This document shows positions 57,881 through 64,000 of a stretch of 64,000 bases of DNA, piece by piece. Within the stretch, counting starts at the first letter, position 1. Every line of letters begins with the position of its first letter. The translations under genes and the position numbers were made by a program. The notes under the pieces are model-generated. The model saw only the letters and a program-made list of their open reading frames with translations. It searched no databases and was not told the DNA's origin. This stretch comes from Melastoma dodecandrum (taxonomy: Eukaryota; Streptophyta; Magnoliopsida; Myrtales; Melastomataceae). The stretch covers positions 310,001-374,000 of the forward strand of contig JARUPY010000237.1 in the NCBI GenBank assembly GCA_029817715.1, in the 5' to 3' direction.

Positions 57881-59435
57881 TTACCAGCTATATATCTCCC
57901 TTGCATATGTGGTTTTCTCCTTGCTGGGAACTCTTTTCGGAGTAGACTTTCTCGTGATTTCCATCAAATTCGAAGAAGCTTCATCTCCCGGGGCATACGT
58001 AACCAACGGCCGCCGTGCAGCAATATCTCCCTTTCCAGTTCCTTTGGCCACTACATTCGGAACAACCTGTCCAGTTTTTCCCCCTTGTGATGTTGTAAGA
58101 CCGATTTCGGTCTTTTCTTGGATCATTCCCTTCTTGTTAGGGACTTCAGTAGGATCAGTCAGAGGGCTATCAACTCTGGAACCAATATCGTGCTTCTTTT
58201 CTTTTGTATCTTGCTTCCTACTCGATTCCCTCGTCGGAGCAGGCTTCTTACGTTTCTTCCCGGATTATTTACTATCACTCACAATACCAGCAGGTATCCG
58301 CTCATGAACAACAGCTCCAGTGGTGCCCCGAATCGCTTCACCACTAGAAAGCTCTCTGCTTTTATCTCCCTCTTCAGGGTTGTTCTGTTGGGCTCCACTT
58401 ATCAGACCGGTTCCGGCCACTACAGCCGGCTGAGGAGAAACCAACGCATTCTTGGGCAGCTCTTCAATACCTGTTTTTTCATTGTCGATTCCCTTCATAC
58501 CCAGAAAGGCCGGCTGAGGAGAAACCAAGGCATTCTTGGGCAGCTCTTCGACACCTGTTTCCTCATTGTTGATTCCTTTCATGCCCAGGACAGCCAGCTG
58601 CGGAGAAACCAAGGCATTCTTGAGCTCTTCAAGACCTGTTTCTTCATTGTCGATTCCTTTCATGCCCGGAGAATTCGTAGCTGCAGATTAAAATAGAATG
58701 CGTCCGCATATTATCCAATTTCAGCCGTGTACATAAAACAGAGTGTACATAAACTTTCGGTACTTCTTCGACACCTCGTAAGGAAACACCGCCAGTATTG
58801 AGCGCCTCACGGGCTTCAGGACGATTAAGCTTTTCCCCACACTTGGCCCCATTCCTATAGCTGTTGTCTTCTTCAAGATTGGTGCCTTTGTCACGATTAT
58901 CGGTACCCAACTTTCCACGACGATGATCCTCGGAAATAGAAACCTCCGCATAAAGCTGTGGGCATTTCCTCGCTCCGACAAGAATCGTGCGCACCACGAT
59001 GGAGTCGGAGAGGGAATAGAAGTGGCCTCGATGCTTGATCTGGCCACAAAAACGTATAAGAAGTCCATGCCTACCCGAAACCGAACATTCCACAAGAACA
59101 ACAACACGTGAAGACCTTCATGGTGTCGACGTATATTTCTCCATAACCCCGGAAGCAGGAAGAATGCGCTAGCCTCAGACTGGCTGAAAACAGAAACCAG
59201 GGACACGAGTCGTAAAAAAAGAGAGGGGTAACCGCTAGCAGACCAAGGCAAACCGCAGGGAGGGAAGTAATAAGAAGAGTGGAGAGAAGGAGATTTTATT
59301 CACTAAACCCTTGAGGTGGGCGATGGTGTCGAAGCAACCGAAATCGAGGGCAACATGAGTGTGGAGGCTGGTGGTGATGAATACGGGGAAGCGTGGTGGT
59401 TCCTTGTCCTCCTCCGTCGATGGCCGCAGCAACAA
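57881..59435 (-). pseudogene. Ubl-like family, locus D (expanded repeat, nonsense mutation)
   Basis: Same structure as locus B with three MKG-I-NEETG units (58663-58410). The exon 1 ATG is ACG as in B. Unlike B, the SLSDS exon frame is intact (NRDKGTNLEEDN kept) and the exon 2 acceptor region is preserved as in A. The linker exon has a stop after SDSK (58265-58267) where B reads a Ser codon (TCA to TAA), removing the basic C-terminal part. B and D are therefore broken at different places after the duplication, on top of the shared start loss. Confidence 0.75.
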
Positions 59436-59967
59436 AAGAAGGAGGGAGTCCGAAATGTCGCTTCACTTCCCCGCTCGGATCTTATGCTGCCAACAATAAA
59501 TGTAAATTAATTTTCCAAGCCCAATAAAAGAAACAGGAGGACTGATTTGATTTGATTCTGGTGAAAACCAATTTCTTAATATTTTTATTCCGTTTCTGTC
59601 GTTTGGATATTTTCGGGATCCAGCCCAAACGGGATTTATCTCACTCACTCTTCGATTCTTTCCAAAATAATATATGAATTTTATTATCGATTAAAACATG
59701 ATTAATGTCATTTTGTAATTTTAATAAATATTATAAAATAACTAAATTGTTTATTAATTTCTGGAGAGCTTATGTTCTTTTATTTATATATAAGATATTT
59801 TAGGCGGATAAATTGTTTTGCTAAATTAGCGATTTGATATCTTATTTTTTCTTTAAATCCCCAGACTATTTAGCCGAAGGACTATATGATTTCTTGCTCA
59901 TCGAGATAGCTGGAATTGATCAAGTCATTTTGAGTCCCGTGAGTCAAAGTAACAATTTACAACAATA

Positions 59968-60575
59968 AGCATTCAAAGTATTTCCTAAAAATATGCATAA
60001 CCATCTCAAAGCACTCTAACCCACCATACTTCAAAGTAATTTCATGTTCGGTCTTAACCGTACAATTAATTCAAAATAAATTCCAAAATAATTAATTTAG
60101 ACAAGCGAGTAAAATGTTAAACACGAAGTAAAACTCATAGCACAGGTTGATCCGAAACTCACCTCCACTCACCGATGTCTGTTTGTATTCGATTTAAGTG
60201 CAAGCATTCCCAATCATGTTTGAAGAGGTATAAGACATGAAAAAATCAAGAAAGCACCTTAGCTTTCATGAAAAGAATAGTAACATAGATAACTCATTTA
60301 GAAAATGAACTTATGAATATCAAATAAGAGTTCATTGTCAAACGTGTATGAAAATAAAGGTTAAATTATCAAAGTATGATACGAATGAAAATCCCAAAAC
60401 TTGAATGTAGTAAAGAATATTCAAATCAAGTAAACACGATGAACTGGGAAATAGAAACAAGACTTGAGTTCAAATAATTCAATATAGTAAAGAATGGAAT
60501 TCCCGGTAGATTAGCAACATAAGAAAAAGACATAACTTGAGTTCTCATGTGCTCAATAGGCGATATAGTTATCAA
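59968..60575 (+). repeat. Repeat R, copy 4
   Basis: Duplicated partner of 15194-15800. Confidence 0.8.
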
Positions 60576-60806
60576 AACGTATTAAATTGTAGAACCCGTG
60601 GTTAACAATGGACTCTCCCGCCGGGCCTCAGGTTGGAAAGGTGCGTGCCTTAATGCAAATATTGGCACACGATTGCCATTATTTCTTATCTACTTTTATC
60701 TAGATACTTGGACGTGTATGTACTTGTGATATAATTAATGTCTATCACTTTATATGAGTGATCGGGTCTAATACTCGAACTGGCTCTAAAGCCCGTAACC
60801 GGAAAC

Positions 60807-61348
60807 ATCATCTCTTTTAATAATAATAAGCAGAATTTTATCTCTCTTTAATAAGTGTTACGGGAGCTATATTTAAATGTATAACAATTGATTGGTACAA
60901 ACTTTATTTTAGTTAATGAATTGTCTCTCAACGTTGTTGTTTTCATATGTTAATTGTAGTTTAGTGATCAAACTTCACTTGATCCGTTGAATATATTTGT
61001 AATTTTCCTTATTATATGTACAATTCGCTATATCATAATGTTTTATTACTTAATAGGTTTTTATATTTTACATATATTTCGATAACATATTAAATTATCA
61101 AAGGAAATCTACTATTGGCTAGACTGGAAGTTGACAAGTTGTACAAGAAAGAGGGAAAGAAAATGTGAACATATTAGGTGTATGGAAGATGGGATACTAA
61201 AAGAAATAAGAAATAAAGAATCATAATGATTTACAGATGTAGATGACCTTACTTCAAAAGTTTATGATTTGATTGACAGTAGTGAAAAACTAAAATGTGG
61301 TGAAATACATTATTCTTGGAAGAAACACATTAGTTTTTTCTTTCTAAT
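60807..61348. other. Intergenic DNA shared with the FRIGIDA-like gene upstream region
   Basis: 60812-61025 matches 36366-36580. 61131-61165 matches 37013-37047. No gene. Confidence 0.6.
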
Positions 61349-61675
61349 GTGAGGATTCCCCTCACCTCAAGAGGGGAATCCTCCCAAGAACGATGGAGGA
61401 AGAAAACCTTCTTCCGCCGGAGGCTCGACGTCTTCCATCACAAAGATCGGAAACTTCTTTTCCTGGCCTCTTCCTTCTTCCCGGAGCCCAGGAGACGACG
61501 AGGCCCTCTCCTCCTTCCAGAACAAGAGCTACATGATTTACTCAAAACGGCCGAAACCGACACTGTTTTAGTGTTTAATTCGAAAATCATAGCTCTGGCT
61601 GGTGTCGTTACATCTTATTTAAGTTACAGACCTAATGCAAATGGTTTTATTCAATTTCGAAAAGCGAGCGAATAG
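61349..61675 (+). other. Unrecognised 108-codon open frame
   Basis: Arg/Lys-rich at its start, then LLLPEQELHDLLKTAETDTV and a hydrophobic stretch. No family recognised. Its beginning is shared with 37857-37926, where the LARD-like element cuts it off. Coding status doubtful. Confidence 0.25.
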
Positions 61676-61735
61676 TTTAGACACGAAATAAACACTAGTT
61701 AGGCTAATTCGAGACTCACCTCAACCAAAGTTAAA

Positions 61736-61776
61736 CACTTGTTGGTCTACTAGTTAGGCTAGTAGACCAACAAGTG
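61736..61776. repeat. Perfect 18-bp hairpin, 5-nt loop
   Basis: CACTTGTTGGTCTACTAG (61736-61753), loop TTAGG, and its exact reverse complement (61759-61776). No transposon ends recognised on either side. Flanking text resembles Repeat R (TTAGGCTAATTCGAGACTCACC). Confidence 0.9.
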
Positions 61777-61929
61777 CAAGCATGGGTAAACAGACAGCTA
61801 AATTTAAAGCCTATGCATAAATAAGAAACTAGGCCATGATGACAAGATAATGAGTTTGCGAGCTGATGATATATGCATTGACCAGGAATACATTTGTAGT
61901 AGCATGCTTAAACTAGAAATTTAACCTCA

Positions 61930-63990
61930 GTGTTAACATTACTGCATATTATATTTTTCATGATAAAATCATAATTAAGAAGATTTAATCTGAAAATTAT
62001 CATCTTGCAGTGTAGCCTTATGGCAGATAGGAAATTAATTTTCATAACTTGAGATTTTGTTTCCAAATCATTTTTAGAAAGCTACCTCACCAAAATATTT
62101 AAGACATTCATCATTGATCCGATTAAAATCAATCTGGATAAAATGAATCTCATTTGATATACGCACATTGTATATCATAGTTTCCATCAATTAATTTCAC
62201 ATATGATTTGAAGATATGTTTCCATGTTTGGAAGAGATAACCATGTTAGAAATTTCTGATTTGGGATTTTATTAATTTTTTATTTTTACTTTACTTTTAT
62301 TTATTTTATTTTACTTTATTAAGTATATTTTATAAAACACGCTGTGATATAAGACAGTGCATGAAATCCAATTAAAGTATCATGATCTTTAAAATTATTG
62401 GGATATGCGCATCTCGTTTGTTAAACATGGCTTACGGTTGGATGTAGGCTATTTTATAACCTATGGTCCATTTATGGATAGACCATAGGTTACGACATAT
62501 TACGGCTAGGTCCCTTCCCCTGTCCTCCAAACTATATTTTAACTAAGGGGCGAAATCGACATTTCATAAATGGAAATCCTTTATTAGGTTTCCTGTAGAG
62601 TTTACTAAGGCTTACGCTTACAGATAATCGGTTTTCGTCAATTTTACCTCCTCCATCGAGAGCAGCCGTACGGGAAGGAAAAGGGGAAGAAGATCTATGC
62701 CTATTAGGTTTCTCTCTTCAGGTTTACGGTATGGCGAACATGGCGAATACGGGTACGTTTTCTTTTCCCTTAATCTTTTTCGGTGATCGTAAAGCCGCTT
62801 AATCGATCTAGTCTTCCGCTGTTTTCTTTGTTTGTGTTTTCTGTGACCGTGTGAATTTATAACAAACCGCAGTATACAATATTAACTTATTGTACGACAT
62901 CATCGCATTCTATTTAATGCGATTGCAACAACGCACGCACAATGAACAAAGCATACGGACGAGTTGTGGGTTAGTTAAAACAGATCAAGAACGCGATCTA
63001 TTTAGCATGAGATAGACAGAAACCTACGACGAAATCAATTAATCAAGAACAACCAGCGGCATCGACAAGATAGCAAGGATATTATGTAACTATTCTAGTT
63101 TAGCACCAGCTCAATAACTAACCCAACAGTGAACTTACATTTCCAGCAACATTGGATTCATATGATGATGAAATTGAGGTGGCCTGTTAATTACCGTGGG
63201 TGGAATTTCCGTGGGCTCAATTTTTTTTGCTTGACAGTTATTTCGTAAAGGTCGACAAATTTTTCGTAAAATCTGAAAAAAATTGACCAACAATAACTTC
63301 GAAAAGAAATCAAATTCTTGAAACATGTTTTTAGTATAGACTTGCCCAATTTTTGTATGAAATATTTTTGCATTCTCTATTCATCAAAAAAAATTAGTTC
63401 AGTACGAAATTATTGCCAAGAAAACAGAAAGTCCCCTTGTGCAATTACAAAGTAATAGGTTGGCAATATCGTCAAAAAGTTTGTAAGACTATGTTATGCC
63501 GAACTTTACCAATTAATTGTTACAAACGTCAATAAAAAAATTTATAGTGCTATTTTGTCTTCGTGTAATACGAAAAAATGTCGAATTCTAAATTTTGATG
63601 CTAAAAAATATTTCGTAAAGGTATACAATTAAATCGTTTCGTGACAATAAATTCGTATAGGACATTCCCTATCGACAAATATTTCGTAAATACTAATATT
63701 TTCTTTGTCGATACAAATTAATTGTACAAATTTTTTTGTGTCGGCTATTTACAAATATTTCGTGAAAGAAAGCAATTTTTGGATATTACGATTTTTTTTG
63801 CATTTTTGCTTAGAACAATTTTTTTGTACTCATTAAAATTAATCCGTTCATAACCGGATTGTCTTTGGACATGCATTTGACCGACAATCCTACTTGCCCA
63901 TATGTTTGGTTTTGGCTAAGTGTTCAAACAGGCAATCCCGTCAAAATCGGATTGCCTGTAAACTTGCTATTACAGGCAATCCGGTCAAAA
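61930..63990 (-). repeat. Inverted-repeat arm 2 (partner 22514-26930)
   Basis: Reverse complement of arm 1 without the solo LTR and with a single copy of the 355-bp unit. The outer end carries the 13-bp stem (63948-63960 and 63971-63983). The 60-63-codon minus-strand frames (63135-63373) also occur in arm 1 but show no domain. Confidence 0.75.
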
Positions 63991-64000
63991 TGGATCTTTT

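Larger units (their letters stand above)
53301..60806 (+). repeat. Segmental duplication, parental copy (partner 8575-16032)
   Basis: Same content and order as 8575-16032. Here the left end is continuous with a complete LTR and element, which identifies it as the source. At 60807 it joins sequence shared with 36366-36580. Confidence 0.9.

Overview
This is nuclear DNA of a flowering plant, almost certainly a eudicot. Introns have GT-AG borders, the intergenic DNA is AT-rich, and recognisable products are plant-type: a FRIGIDA-like protein, B3-domain proteins and a plant HhH-GPD DNA glycosylase. Most of the window is repeats, dominated by LTR retrotransposons. The FRIGIDA-like expansion hints at a rosid, but I cannot name the species. 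All identifications come from reading the sequence; no database search was run.

Layout. 1-3672: two Copia elements (minus strand) sharing one LTR, with GAG running off the left edge. 4078-8022: the best gene island, all minus strand: a complete five-exon HhH-GPD DNA glycosylase (350 codons), a six-exon gene whose exon phases close exactly (337 aa, a possible ubiquitin-like fold, called the Ubl-like family here), and a diverged partial paralogue. 8575-16032: a 7.5-kb block duplicated at 53301-60806. It carries a cut-off Copia LTR, a piece of another LTR, a B3 pseudogene and a broken Ubl-like copy. 16.0-22.4 kb: degenerate repeats with a CHR10/ALC1-like SNF2 helicase fragment. 22.5-26.9 kb: a repeat present in inverted orientation at 61.9-64.0 kb and interrupted by a solo LTR (23047-24908, TSD CTTAC). 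27.2-33.6 kb: rearranged fragments of the Ubl-like family, a multi-exon B3 gene, and a chimeric third Ubl-like copy. 33984-36027: a FRIGIDA-like gene lacking the end of its domain. 37927-43292: a large non-coding LTR element (LARD-like, minus strand). 43588-55973: a solo LTR (TSD CTTCT) split by a 10-kb Copia element (44670-54654, TSD AGAAT). That Copia has lost its reverse transcriptase but keeps an extra reading frame downstream of pol. 55974-60806: the parental copy of the duplicated block. 60807-64000: pieces of other repeats in the window and the second inverted-repeat arm.

How the parts relate. The recurring unit is a B3 gene lying downstream of a Ubl-like gene on the same strand, present three times (B 12-14.7 kb, C 29.6-33.5 kb, D 56.7-59.4 kb). 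At locus A the Ubl-like gene is followed by the glycosylase instead. Only locus A has a start codon and an unbroken model; B, C and D carry different lesions. Nested insertions with matching TSDs, empty sites elsewhere in the window, and a duplication breakpoint inside an LTR give a relative history. A LARD-family LTR inserted first, then the Copia inserted into it, then the 3' Copia LTR and about 6 kb of flank were copied to 8.6 kb. Finally the two copies decayed separately.
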